From assembly GCA_013298505.1 (NCBI GenBank), contig JAAFHY010000010.1, positions 1 to 64,000 of the forward strand: DNA of 64,000 bases, written 5' to 3'. The position numbers and the translations under genes were made by a program. Origin of the DNA: Cytophagales bacterium. GTDB taxonomy: Bacteria; Bacteroidota; Bacteroidia; Cytophagales; Cyclobacteriaceae. Positions 8,066-16,654 of this stretch are shown piece after piece (positions within the stretch are counted from its first letter, which is position 1; every line of letters starts with the position of its first letter). The notes beneath the pieces were generated by a model. That model saw nothing but the letters and a program-made list of their open reading frames with translations. It did not search any database and was not told the DNA's origin.

Positions 8066-11000
8066 ATGAGATTCACCCTGCTTTTTGTTTTTGTGTTTTC
8101 GTTTGTTGCCGTAGAGGCTCAAAAGAAAACAGCTTCGCCCCAGACTGTTTCAATCGACCACACGCTCTATTCAGGCATCCGCTGGCGCGAAGTAGGCCCC
8201 TATCGCGGTGGTCGCTCGTGTACAGTTACGGGTGTGCCGGGCAATCCAAACTTGTATTATTTCGGTACGGTGGGCGGTGGTGTGTGGCGCACTAAAGATG
8301 CTGGTCAGAGCTATGAAAATATTACCGATAAATATTTTGGCGGAACCATCGGTGCAGTAGCCGTGGCAGAAAGCGATCCTAATGTGATTTACGTGGGCGA
8401 AGGAGAACAAACCTTGCGCAACAATGTGTCGAGTGGCTGGGGTGTTTGGAAATCTACCGATGCCGGAGCGACTTGGAAACATATTGGTTTGAGCGACTCA
8501 CGTCATATTTCGCGTATTCGAATACATCCAAAAAATCCCGAAGTCGTTTATGTTGCTGCGATGGGAAATCTGTGGAAGCCCAACGAAATGCGTGGTATTT
8601 ACCGCAGTATCGATGGTGGCACTACATGGAAAAAAGTATTGTACATCAACGAGACAGCGATGGCTGGAGATCTGGCAATGGATCCCAATAATCCGCGCAT
8701 ACTATATGCCGCTACGTGGAATATGAAACGCAATGGGTATCGCATGGATAGCGGTGGCCCTGATTCTAAACTTTGGAAAAGCACCGATGGCGGAGAGACA
8801 TGGGAAAATCTTTCTGACAAACCCGGAATGCCGAAAGGCATCAATGGAATTATTGGCGTCACTGTCTCTCCAGTCAATTCAAATCGAATCTGGACAATCA
8901 TAGAAAATACAGAAGCGCCAGGAGTGTATCGATCAGATGATGCCGGAAAAACGTGGGCTCGCGTAAATCAAGATCGCGCATTGCTTCAACGCGCGTGGTA
9001 CTACTGCCGTATTTATGCCGATACACAAAATGAAGACAAAGTGTGGGTGATGAACGTGAGCTATGGGGTTTCCAAAGATGGTGGCAAAACGTTTGAATTG
9101 AAAAATGCACCTCATGGTGATCATCACGATTTGTGGATTGATCCTGCCAACAATCAACGCATGGCCATTGCCGATGATGGTGGTGCTCAAATCTCCAATG
9201 ACGGTGGTGAGAATTGGACTACTTATCACAATCAACCAACAGCTCAGTTCTATCGCGTCACCACTGACAATTCTTTTCCTTATAATATTCTAGGAGCACA
9301 ACAAGACAACACGAGTGTTCGCATTCCTCACCGCACCGATGGAAACTCCATTAGTGAAAAAGATTGGACAGCTCTTTCCATTGGAGAGAGTGCTCACCTC
9401 GCACCCGATCCAACAAATCCAAACATTATCTATGGCAGCGATTACAAGGGCTACATGAGCATGCAGAATTTAGATAACGGGCAGGAACGAAGCACCAATG
9501 TGTGGCCTGATCTGCCCGCTGGTTCTGGCGTAGAAGTGATGAAATATCGCTTCAATTGGAATTACCCGTTGGTATTCAGCAAACATGATTCAAAAAAATT
9601 GTTTGCAGGATCTAATCATTTACATTCTACCGTCAATGGTGGACAAAGTTGGCAAGAGATCAGCCCAGACTTGACGCGAGGTGAATCCGAAACCATTAAA
9701 TCGTCCGGTGGCCCCATCACGCAAGACAACACCGGTGCAGAATATTACGCAAATATTTTCGTGATCGCTGAATCGCCTTACACGAAAGATGAAATCTGGA
9801 CAGGCTCTGATGACGGCCTTATTCATGTCACTACAGATGGTGGAAAAAATTGGAAGAACGTAACGCCTCCTCAATCTCCCAAATACAATATGTGGAATAG
9901 CATCGATGTAAATCCGTTTGTGAAAGGTGGGGCGTATGCCGTGGCGACTTCTTACAAATTTGGTGACTATACTCCTTACATCTATAAAACCAACGACTTT
10001 GGAAAAACATGGACTGTAATCACCAACGGCATTCCAAAAGAAGAATTTGTGCGCGTGGTTCGAGCTGATCCTAAACGCCAGGGCTTACTCTATACGGGCA
10101 CTGAAAAAGGCATGTGGCTTTCGTTTGATGACGGTGCGAGTTGGAACAAGTTTCAACTCAACCTGCCTCCTGTGCCTGTTGCTGATCTGGCAATTAAAGA
10201 TGACAATCTCATTGCGGCTACGCATGGCAGAAGTTTTTGGATGATTGATGATTTGACTCCGCTGCATCAATTGAAAGCCGAGATGGCAACTCGCGCATCT
10301 GTTTTATTCAAGCCCTCAGCAACGTACCGCATGCCAAGTCAGGGTGGCTATCGTGAGCCACGCAAAGGAGAGGGCGAGAACAGACCTGGGGGTGTGCTCG
10401 TTCATTACTATTTGAAGTCGGTGGATGACAAGACGGATGTCAAATTAGAATTTCTTACCGCCAATGGCGAAATAATCAAATCAGTTAGCAACAAAGCAAA
10501 AGATAAATCAGACCAGCTCACATTAAAAACAGGCGGCAATCGATTTGTGTGGGATATGCGATATGCGGGATACAAAACATTTCCAGGTATGGTGTTTTAT
10601 GGCTCTCCCAACCAAGGGCCAAAGGTAGTGCCCGGTATGTATAAAGTCCGCCTCACTGCAAATGGTGAAACACAAGAGCAAGAATTTGAAATTCTGAAAG
10701 ACCCTAGAGTTAATACTACTGCAGAAGAGTTTCGTGCACAGTTTGATTACCTGATAAAAGTGCGTGACAAAGTAACGGAGGCAAATCAAGGAGTTATCGA
10801 CATCAGAAAAATCAAAGAAGATTTAAGTTCGCTGAAAAACAAAGTGGGAACAGAAGCACAATACAAAGAATTGGTCGATGCTGTAAAGAAGTTTGAAGAT
10901 GAATTGACCATCCATGAAAACAACATTCATCAAACCAAAAATCGAAGTGTGCAAGATCCTTTGAACTATGGCATCAAGATGAACAACCGATTGGCTCATC

Positions 11001-11200
11001 TCATGGTGGAACAGGCAGCCGGAGATTTCCCTCCTACTCAACAAGGCGAACAAGTGCGCGAGATGCTAACCAAAATGGTGGATGACGAATTGTTAAAACT
11101 TCGCTCTACGATCAATCAAAACACCGAGCGAATCAACAACATGGCTAAGGAAAAAGGAATTGAGGTGGTGATGATTAAGAAGACACCAATTGTGAACTAG
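8066..11200 (+). CDS. Large exported BNR/Asp-box (sortilin-like) beta-propeller protein
   Basis: 1044 residues with signal peptide MRFTLLFVFVFSFVAVEAQ. From about residue 45 to 720 there are at least ten Asp-box repeats of the S-x-D-x-G-x-T-W type (for example STDAGATW, SIDGGTTW, STDGGETW, SDDAGKTW, TTDGGKNW, TNDFGKTW). These are the signature of BNR or VPS10-like propellers found in glycosidases and in sortilin-type receptors. Residues ~770-920 form a beta-rich domain, and the rest is helical and charged, likely coiled coil. No catalytic residues of a known glycosidase are evident, so enzymatic activity is unproven. A cell-surface or periplasmic role is likely. Confidence 0.88.
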   Translation: MRFTLLFVFVFSFVAVEAQKKTASPQTVSIDHTLYSGIRWREVGPYRGGRSCTVTGVPGNPNLYYFGTVGGGVWRTKDAGQSYENITDKYFGGTIGAVAVAESDPNVIYVGEGEQTLRNNVSSGWGVWKSTDAGATWKHIGLSDSRHISRIRIHPKNPEVVYVAAMGNLWKPNEMRGIYRSIDGGTTWKKVLYINETAMAGDLAMDPNNPRILYAATWNMKRNGYRMDSGGPDSKLWKSTDGGETWENLSDKPGMPKGINGIIGVTVSPVNSNRIWTIIENTEAPGVYRSDDAGKTWARVNQDRALLQRAWYYCRIYADTQNEDKVWVMNVSYGVSKDGGKTFELKNAPHGDHHDLWIDPANNQRMAIADDGGAQISNDGGENWTTYHNQPTAQFYRVTTDNSFPYNILGAQQDNTSVRIPHRTDGNSISEKDWTALSIGESAHLAPDPTNPNIIYGSDYKGYMSMQNLDNGQERSTNVWPDLPAGSGVEVMKYRFNWNYPLVFSKHDSKKLFAGSNHLHSTVNGGQSWQEISPDLTRGESETIKSSGGPITQDNTGAEYYANIFVIAESPYTKDEIWTGSDDGLIHVTTDGGKNWKNVTPPQSPKYNMWNSIDVNPFVKGGAYAVATSYKFGDYTPYIYKTNDFGKTWTVITNGIPKEEFVRVVRADPKRQGLLYTGTEKGMWLSFDDGASWNKFQLNLPPVPVADLAIKDDNLIAATHGRSFWMIDDLTPLHQLKAEMATRASVLFKPSATYRMPSQGGYREPRKGEGENRPGGVLVHYYLKSVDDKTDVKLEFLTANGEIIKSVSNKAKDKSDQLTLKTGGNRFVWDMRYAGYKTFPGMVFYGSPNQGPKVVPGMYKVRLTANGETQEQEFEILKDPRVNTTAEEFRAQFDYLIKVRDKVTEANQGVIDIRKIKEDLSSLKNKVGTEAQYKELVDAVKKFEDELTIHENNIHQTKNRSVQDPLNYGIKMNNRLAHLMVEQAAGDFPPTQQGEQVREMLTKMVDDELLKLRSTINQNTERINNMAKEKGIEVVMIKKTPIVN

Positions 11201-11225
11201 AATTCACAATAGAATCGAACTTTTT

Positions 11226-11233
11226 TACCTTTG
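11226..11233 (+). promoter_or_regulatory. Bacteroidota-type -7 element TACCTTTG next to start codon
   Basis: TACCTTTG matches TAnnTTTG exactly and ends 3 bases before the ATG at 11237. If real, the transcript would have essentially no leader. A good TTTG at the right upstream distance is not evident. Confidence 0.4.
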
Positions 11234-11236
11234 ATT

Positions 11237-11800
11237 ATGGAAGAGACTCAGGATGTTTCAAAAAAAACGCGGCTTAAACCGGAGATGATAATAGCTCTTT
11301 GCGCTACGTTTGTGAGCATTGCCACGCTGGCAGTATATATTTATCAAGCACGTGTTATGATCAGCCAAGCTGAAATTATGCGGAGCCAACAGCATGCTTC
11401 AGTTTGGCCTTACTTAGAAACACTTACCACGACAGCGGTTTCTAGCGATAAGCCTGATGAGGCTTACTTTGAAGTAGAAAACAAAGGAATTGGTCCAGCC
11501 ATTGTGAAGGAAGTAGTCATCAAAGTAGATGGCGTAGTGATGAAAGACAACAATGAATTGTTTGAATCCTTAATTGGAAAAACAGATACACTATCTATTT
11601 CCACCAATGCTGTTAGAAATAGAGTTGTTGCCTCGGGAGAGAAAATCAGAGCGTTTCATATAGTAGGAGATGAGTTAGTAAAGAAATTTGCCATCGCATT
11701 TCAAAAGCAAAAATTTGAGTACATCATTTGCTACTGCTCGGTGTATGATAATTGCTGGACTGCGAATGGAACAAAAGTGATTGAAGGAAAATGCGAATAG
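11237..11800 (+). CDS. Hypothetical protein with one N-terminal membrane segment
   Basis: 187 residues from the ATG at 11237 (a TTG two codons upstream is also in frame). A hydrophobic helix spans about residues 19-38 (MIIALCATFVSIATLAVYI), followed by a coil and a soluble C-terminal region with beta-strand character (VWPYLETLTT, YFEVENKGIGPAIVKEVVIKVDG). The NKGIGPA motif is seen in a group of bacterial membrane-anchored proteins of unknown role. It ends with two cysteines. It sits between the BNR protein and dinB without an operon partner. Confidence 0.7.
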   Translation: MEETQDVSKKTRLKPEMIIALCATFVSIATLAVYIYQARVMISQAEIMRSQQHASVWPYLETLTTTAVSSDKPDEAYFEVENKGIGPAIVKEVVIKVDGVVMKDNNELFESLIGKTDTLSISTNAVRNRVVASGEKIRAFHIVGDELVKKFAIAFQKQKFEYIICYCSVYDNCWTANGTKVIEGKCE

Positions 11801-11832
11801 TCTGACATCGTATTGTGATAAAAGCAAAAGGA

Positions 11833-12936
11833 CTAGAATAGCTTCAACTGAAACTCTTCCCCTCTGTGTGGCCTCGGTACAAAATCTGTAAAGTTAGAAA
11901 CCTGAATACCCAATAACCTGACTTTCTTGTTTAGCAAATCTGTATTGAGTAAGAGTTGTTTGGAGGCTGACTCAATCGATTCGAGGTCATCTATGCCTCG
12001 TTCAAACGACTGACTTCGCGTAATCTGCTTAAAATCGTGGAATTTAATTTTCAGCGTGATCGTCTTTCCTTTTAGTTGATACCTATTCAGCCGACTGTGA
12101 ACACCTTGTGCTATTTTCTCCAGCTCTGCATACATTTCCTCCTGCGTAGTCAAATCAAACGGAAATGTGTCTTCTGCGCCTACCGACTTTGTTTCCCGAT
12201 CAGGCTTCACTAGCCGATCGTCTATACCACGCACAATCTTATAGAAAAACCTTCCTGGCTTTCCAAAGTGTTTGATCAACTCTCGCTCTGTAAGTTTTTT
12301 TAGATCACCGCCTGTGTGCAACCCCAGCCTCTTCATTTTCTCTGCTGTCACTTTCCCAACTCCAAAAAATTTCTCCACAGGTAGCTTTTCCATAAAGTTG
12401 GTAAGGCCAGATGGTCCAATAAAAGTAAGCCCATCTGGTTTGTTCAAGTCTGAAGCCACCTTGGCGGCAAACTTATTTACCGACACACCGGCAGAAGCCG
12501 TAAGATGTAATTCAGTTCTGATTGCTCTACGAATCAACTTGGCAATTTCAATGGCAGAGCCGATGCCTTGTTTATCGTGTGTTACATCCAGGAACGCCTC
12601 ATCGAGCGAGAGAGGTTCAATCAAATCTGTATACCGATGAAAGATCTCACGTATCTGGCGAGACACTTCTTTGTAGGCGTCAAATCGAGGACGAACAAAA
12701 ATCAATTCCTTGCAAAGTTGTGCGGCACGTTTCGAAGACATAGCCGAACGAATTCCGAATTTTCTCGCCTCATAACTGGCTGTGGCAATCACTCCACCTC
12801 TCCCTTGAGGAGAGCCACCTACGGCAATGGGTTTGCCTCTCAAACTGGGATTGTCGCGTTGTTCCACGGAAGCATAAAAAGCATCCATGTCGATATGAAT
12901 GATCTTTCGAATTTCTTTTACAGCAGCGTCTTCCAT
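11833..12936 (-). CDS. dinB: DNA polymerase IV (Y-family translesion polymerase)
   Basis: 367 residues, error-prone bypass of DNA damage. The palm carries the metal-binding acids in IIHIDMDAFYASVEQRDNP and SLDEAFLDVT. The finger segment ASYEARKFGIRSAMSS and the helix-hairpin-helix region (FFGVGKVTAEKMKRLGL) are typical. The protein ends in QLKLF, a textbook beta-clamp-binding pentapeptide. The ATG ending at 12936 is preferred over the TTG at 12945. The DNA for GSPQGRGG contains a CTCTCC...GGAGAG palindrome, but the residues fit the family. Confidence 0.97.
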   Translation of the reverse strand: MEDAAVKEIRKIIHIDMDAFYASVEQRDNPSLRGKPIAVGGSPQGRGGVIATASYEARKFGIRSAMSSKRAAQLCKELIFVRPRFDAYKEVSRQIREIFHRYTDLIEPLSLDEAFLDVTHDKQGIGSAIEIAKLIRRAIRTELHLTASAGVSVNKFAAKVASDLNKPDGLTFIGPSGLTNFMEKLPVEKFFGVGKVTAEKMKRLGLHTGGDLKKLTERELIKHFGKPGRFFYKIVRGIDDRLVKPDRETKSVGAEDTFPFDLTTQEEMYAELEKIAQGVHSRLNRYQLKGKTITLKIKFHDFKQITRSQSFERGIDDLESIESASKQLLLNTDLLNKKVRLLGIQVSNFTDFVPRPHRGEEFQLKLF

Positions 12937-13009
12937 GATTTGCAACCCAAATTAATTTGAATAGTAGGGTCGAGATGTTTGAAGCGATCTGAATTTACAA
13001 ATGATAAAA

Positions 13010-14476
13010 CTAGTTGCGTATGTGTTTAGGAATCCAATACTTTTCCAATAAATTAAAAATTATTTCTACCACAAGTGCTAGCAATGCAGCTGGTATTGCT
13101 CCGCGTAGAATCAATTCTGAACTATTTAAGGCTAACCCAGTAACGATGTATTCGCCCAAGCCGCCAGCTCCAATAAATGCTGCCAGCGTTGCAGTTCCAA
13201 CATTAATAACAGCAGCAATTCGAATGCCCGATAAGATCATAGGCATTGCAAGCGGAAATTCTACAAACTTTAATTTTTGAAACCGACTCATTCCAATGCC
13301 TTCAGCAACATTTTTAAGTAAGGGATCAACAGATTGCAATCCGCTAACTGTATTTCGCAGAATGGGTAATAATGCATAAAGAAACAAAGTGATGATAGCA
13401 GGCAGCATGCCAATGCCAACAAAGGGAATCAGAATGGCAAGTAGTGCAATTGACGGAATAGTTTGAAGAAGGCCCGCTACGTATAATATAGGTGTTGAAA
13501 TAAGTGGTTGCCAGTATAGCCATACTCCGATAGGAAAAGCAAAGCAAATAGCCAATAGTAAGGCACTAAATGTTAGAAGTAAATGTGTGGCAATCTTACT
13601 TAAAACGTCACTAAGAATGGAGGGCTCTTTCAATTCGTTAGCAACAATTATTCCTTCGTTGACTAAAAAATTATTAGCCACCTGTTTAAACGATTTTTTT
13701 TCGTAAAGAACGGCCTTGTTCATAGATTGCATTTTGACTTGATCTATTTTACCGTTTAACTTGGTTAAAACATTCCTTGCATGTGTTCCTAACTCACTAC
13801 GAAATAGTGATGTAGCTTCATATTTTGGAAAAAAACCCATGTCGTCTTTCAACGCAATCAAGCCGTATTTTGAAATTTCTCCATCAGTTGAATAAGCGTC
13901 TGTAACGTCAATCTTATTTTGATTTAGTGCTTCATAAGCTAACCCATGTTCGAGCCCTGTTGGCAAATGGGGTAGAGCATATCTTTTTGAAAGGTTCTCC
14001 CATCCGTCTTGCCGCTTTAAAAATTCATAGCTGACACCAATCTTTAATTCTGGGTTTTTTCTTAGATCAGAGATCGCAGTAATAGTGAGTGCTGCACTTA
14101 TCTCTTTTTTTATTACCAACGTATAAGTGTTGTTAAAACCGTATGGCTCGGCTGTTTCTAACTTAAAATTATTGAATAAAAATAAATTCGTTTCGCTAAA
14201 GGTAAGTTGTGGTTGTTTTAATATCTCCGCAGCAATCGTTCCGCTATATTCAGGATAAATGTCAATGGCATTATTTTTCAATGCTTCAAAGCAAACCAAG
14301 GTGCCACCTAAGTTGTAACTTCTTGTTACTGTATAGCCTTCGTGTTCTAGTAATTGTGAAATTATTTCACTTAAAATATATCCCTCATTGAAATGTTTTG
14401 CTCCCACCCGAATGCGCTGACCATAACCGGTACTAACTACCAAAAAAAACAGGGTGATATAAAGTAAGCACTTCAC
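13010..14476 (-). CDS. Osmoprotectant-type ABC importer: substrate-binding protein fused to permease
   Basis: 488 residues. Residues 1-20 are a signal peptide. About 21-275 form an OpuAC/OsmF-type binding domain (IRVGAKHFNEGYILSEII, then YPEYSGTIAAEIL and VTDAYSTDGEI). About 290-480 form a BPD-type permease with six membrane helices and the EAA loop (AEGIGMSRFQKLKFVEFPLAMP). The family imports glycine betaine, choline or related solutes. The usual fusion order is permease then binding domain; here the binding domain is first. The gene overlaps the ATPase gene by 4 bases (ATGA), so the two make one transporter. Confidence 0.9.
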   Translation of the reverse strand: MKCLLYITLFFLVVSTGYGQRIRVGAKHFNEGYILSEIISQLLEHEGYTVTRSYNLGGTLVCFEALKNNAIDIYPEYSGTIAAEILKQPQLTFSETNLFLFNNFKLETAEPYGFNNTYTLVIKKEISAALTITAISDLRKNPELKIGVSYEFLKRQDGWENLSKRYALPHLPTGLEHGLAYEALNQNKIDVTDAYSTDGEISKYGLIALKDDMGFFPKYEATSLFRSELGTHARNVLTKLNGKIDQVKMQSMNKAVLYEKKSFKQVANNFLVNEGIIVANELKEPSILSDVLSKIATHLLLTFSALLLAICFAFPIGVWLYWQPLISTPILYVAGLLQTIPSIALLAILIPFVGIGMLPAIITLFLYALLPILRNTVSGLQSVDPLLKNVAEGIGMSRFQKLKFVEFPLAMPMILSGIRIAAVINVGTATLAAFIGAGGLGEYIVTGLALNSSELILRGAIPAALLALVVEIIFNLLEKYWIPKHIRN

Positions 14477-15195
14477 AACGAAGATTCAATTAATTGTTCA
14501 ACCAATTTATTTGATGGCTTTTTAAGTACTTCATCCGTTGAGGCATGCTGCTGAATCTCGCCATTGTCGATTACCAAAATATAATCTGCCATTTTTTTAG
14601 CTTCCCTCATATCGTGAGTTACAAGCAAAATGGTTCGGGCGGCTACTTGCTGCAACTTCAAAATCTCTAATTGAATTTCTTGTCGTGTTATAGGGTCAAG
14701 TGCTCCGAAAGGCTCGTCCATTAGTAAAATAGAAGGGTTAAGAAATAATGCACGACAAATACCCGCACGCTGCTGTTCTCCGCCCGAAAGTTGGTAGGGG
14801 TATTTTTTTAGCAATGCTGTTGGCAATCTTACTAAGCTCAATAGTTCTTCTATTCGCTGTGCAGCATTAATATCACCTTTAGTTATTCTATTCGTAATGC
14901 TGATATTATCTTCAATTGTTAAATGAGGGAATAACCCAGTGCCCTGCAGCATGTATCCCATCCGAAGGCGAGTGGCTGATAATGTTGAATAGTTTAAGGG
15001 GCTACCAAAAACAGTAATACTTCCAATGGTAGGTTTTACTAAGCCATTTACAAACTTTAGAATAGTAGATTTTCCGCTACCACTTCTGCCAATGATGGCG
15101 GTGATTTTTTTCTCTTGAAATGTTACCGAAAAATTCTTAATATAGAATTGACCACCATACTGGTGACTTATGTTAATCAGTTCAGCGGTACTCAT
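14473..15195 (-). CDS. ABC transporter ATP-binding subunit (osmoprotectant type)
   Basis: 240 residues from the ATG ending at 15195; a longer frame to 15279 adds 28 poor residues. Walker [11 protein letters not shown]-loop in [13 protein letters not shown], signature [10 protein letters not shown] and Walker [12 protein letters not shown] are all intact. It energises the fused permease encoded directly downstream. The C-terminal CBS domains of ProV/OpuAA-type subunits, which sense ionic strength, are absent. Divergent from the SDR gene with 75 bases between. Confidence 0.94.
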   Translation of the reverse strand: MSTAELINISHQYGGQFYIKNFSVTFQEKKITAIIGRSGSGKSTILKFVNGLVKPTIGSITVFGSPLNYSTLSATRLRMGYMLQGTGLFPHLTIEDNISITNRITKGDINAAQRIEELLSLVRLPTALLKKYPYQLSGGEQQRAGICRALFLNPSILLMDEPFGALDPITRQEIQLEILKLQQVAARTILLVTHDMREAKKMADYILVIDNGEIQQHASTDEVLKKPSNKLVEQLIESSL

Positions 15196-15270
15196 TCTTA
15201 GCAATATAAAATATTTATCGCATTTGCGAGTTGATAAAAATCCATATCTTAACTCGATAATAGTTAACAC

Positions 15271-16032
15271 ATGAAACATCTATTTTCGTTAGAGGGTAAA
15301 GTCGCGCTGGTTACAGGTGCGTCAAAAGGTATTGGCCAAGCTATTGCAGAGTATTACGCAGCGGCAGGAGCCAAAGTAGTTGTAAGCAGTCGCAAGCAAG
15401 AAGCAGTTGATGAGGTGGCTCTTCAAATAAAAAAGAAAGGCTTCGAGGCTACCGCCATTGCATGCCACATGGGCGATATGAATGATGTACATAGATTGGC
15501 AGAGGCTACGCTTGCCAACTATGGTACAATAGATATCGTAGTAAATAATGCAGCCGTCAATCCGGTATTTGGCCCTGTAGTCGATACCAGTTTAGAGGCA
15601 TTCGATAAAATTATTGCGGTAAACGTAAAGGGCCCGTTTGAGTTAGCAAAAAAAATCTATCCGGTTTTAAAGGAAAAAAAATCAGGATCAATAATTAATA
15701 TCAGTTCAATCGGTGGCTTGAGGCCCGAACACGGACTCGGTATCTATAGCATGAGCAAAGCTGCCTTGATTTCACTTACTAAAGTGATGGCAAAAGAGTG
15801 GGGCGATGATAATATCCGCGCCAATGTTATTTGTCCAGGCTTAATCAAAACAAAATTCAGTGAAGCGCTTTGGGGTAACGATAAAATGATGGCTGCCATG
15901 ATGAAAGCGCTACCCATCAAAAGAGTGGGTACGCCCGAAGAAATAGCTGCGCTGGCTTTGTACCTTGCTTCCGACTCGTCAGCCTATTGCACAGGTAGTG
16001 TATTTACGGCCGATGGTGGGTTTACGGTTTAA
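15271..16032 (+). CDS. Short-chain dehydrogenase/reductase
   Basis: 253 residues, typical classical SDR length. The nucleotide-binding TGASKGIGQAIA motif is at residues ~15-26, NNAAVNP at ~91, the catalytic Ser in NISSIGGL and the YSMSK active site at ~157-161. The C-terminal ALYLASDSSAYCTGSVFTADGG fits the family. Oxidises or reduces an alcohol/ketone with NAD(P); the substrate cannot be read from sequence. It is followed by the promoter of the rimP operon. Confidence 0.93.
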   Translation: MKHLFSLEGKVALVTGASKGIGQAIAEYYAAAGAKVVVSSRKQEAVDEVALQIKKKGFEATAIACHMGDMNDVHRLAEATLANYGTIDIVVNNAAVNPVFGPVVDTSLEAFDKIIAVNVKGPFELAKKIYPVLKEKKSGSIINISSIGGLRPEHGLGIYSMSKAALISLTKVMAKEWGDDNIRANVICPGLIKTKFSEALWGNDKMMAAMMKALPIKRVGTPEEIAALALYLASDSSAYCTGSVFTADGGFTV

Positions 16033-16089
16033 AATCGCTCGCATTTGTAAACTTACAGATTAGGCCAACGATATAGAAAAGCACCACTA

Positions 16090-16120
16090 TTTGCGTTAAA
16101 CCAAAAATCAATTACATTTG
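16090..16120 (+). promoter_or_regulatory. Bacteroidota-type promoter of the rimP-nusA-infB operon
   Basis: TTTG at 16090-16093, a 19-base spacer, then TACATTTG at 16113-16120. This is a full match to the TTTG / TAnnTTTG pattern of the Bacteroidota primary sigma factor, with correct spacing. Transcription should begin near 16126. Confidence 0.75.
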
Positions 16121-16144
16121 CATCACTTTCTTGAAAATCAACCT

Positions 16145-16175
16145 AGAGGGGATCGAAAAGTCCCCTCTTTGTTTG
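16145..16175 (+). promoter_or_regulatory. Terminator-like hairpin in rimP leader (candidate attenuator)
   Basis: agagggga (16145-16152) pairs perfectly with tcccctct (16161-16168) over an 8-base loop, followed by ttgtttg. It falls between the predicted start site and the rimP ATG at 16185, so it could end transcription early. No peptide or ligand-binding domain is evident in the ~60-base leader. Confidence 0.6.
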
Positions 16176-16184
16176 TAGATAGTT

Positions 16185-16646
16185 ATGGAATTAGTGCAAA
16201 AAATTAGAGAATTAGCCGAATCGCACCTATCAGACCCAAATCATTTTTTGGTAGATGTGCTTATTTCAAAATATAAGCCTACAAAAATTGTGGTTCAGCT
16301 AGATGGCGATAAAGGCATAAGCATAGATAGTTGCGCAGAGGTAAGTAGAAAATTATCGGAAGACCTTGAATCGCAAAACTTGATCGAGGGTGCTTATAAT
16401 TTGGAAGTGGGCACACCCGGGTTGGATGTTCCGCTAAAAATGAAGAGGCAGTATTTCGCCAATGTAGGCCGCACCGTAAAAGTTCAAGTAAAAAGTAAAA
16501 GCTACCACGAAGGAAAGCTGCTGGAAATAACAGAAGAGCGCATCGTGATCGAAACGCCCTCAAAGGAAAAGAAGAAAGAATTGATAAAAATGGAAATACT
16601 TTTTAGTGACATAGAAAAAACAATTGTAACCGTTTCGTTTAACTAG
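16185..16646 (+). CDS. rimP: Ribosome maturation factor RimP
   Basis: 153 residues. RimP assists assembly of the 30S subunit. The family motifs LDGDKGISIDSCAEVSRKLS (residues ~37-57) and LEVGTPGLDVPLK (~72-84) are clear, with a C-terminal Sm-like barrel. First gene of the conserved rimP-nusA-infB operon; nusA starts 8 bases after its stop. Preceded by a strong promoter and a terminator-like hairpin. Confidence 0.96.
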   Translation: MELVQKIRELAESHLSDPNHFLVDVLISKYKPTKIVVQLDGDKGISIDSCAEVSRKLSEDLESQNLIEGAYNLEVGTPGLDVPLKMKRQYFANVGRTVKVQVKSKSYHEGKLLEITEERIVIETPSKEKKKELIKMEILFSDIEKTIVTVSFN

Positions 16647-16654
16647 CAAGCCGT

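Noticed and set aside
12790-12812. CTCTCC...GGAGAG palindrome inside dinB
   Set aside because: The encoded GSPQGRGG fits the normal finger-loop of DinB, so the DNA palindrome is more likely a coincidence of codon choice than an inserted repeat.
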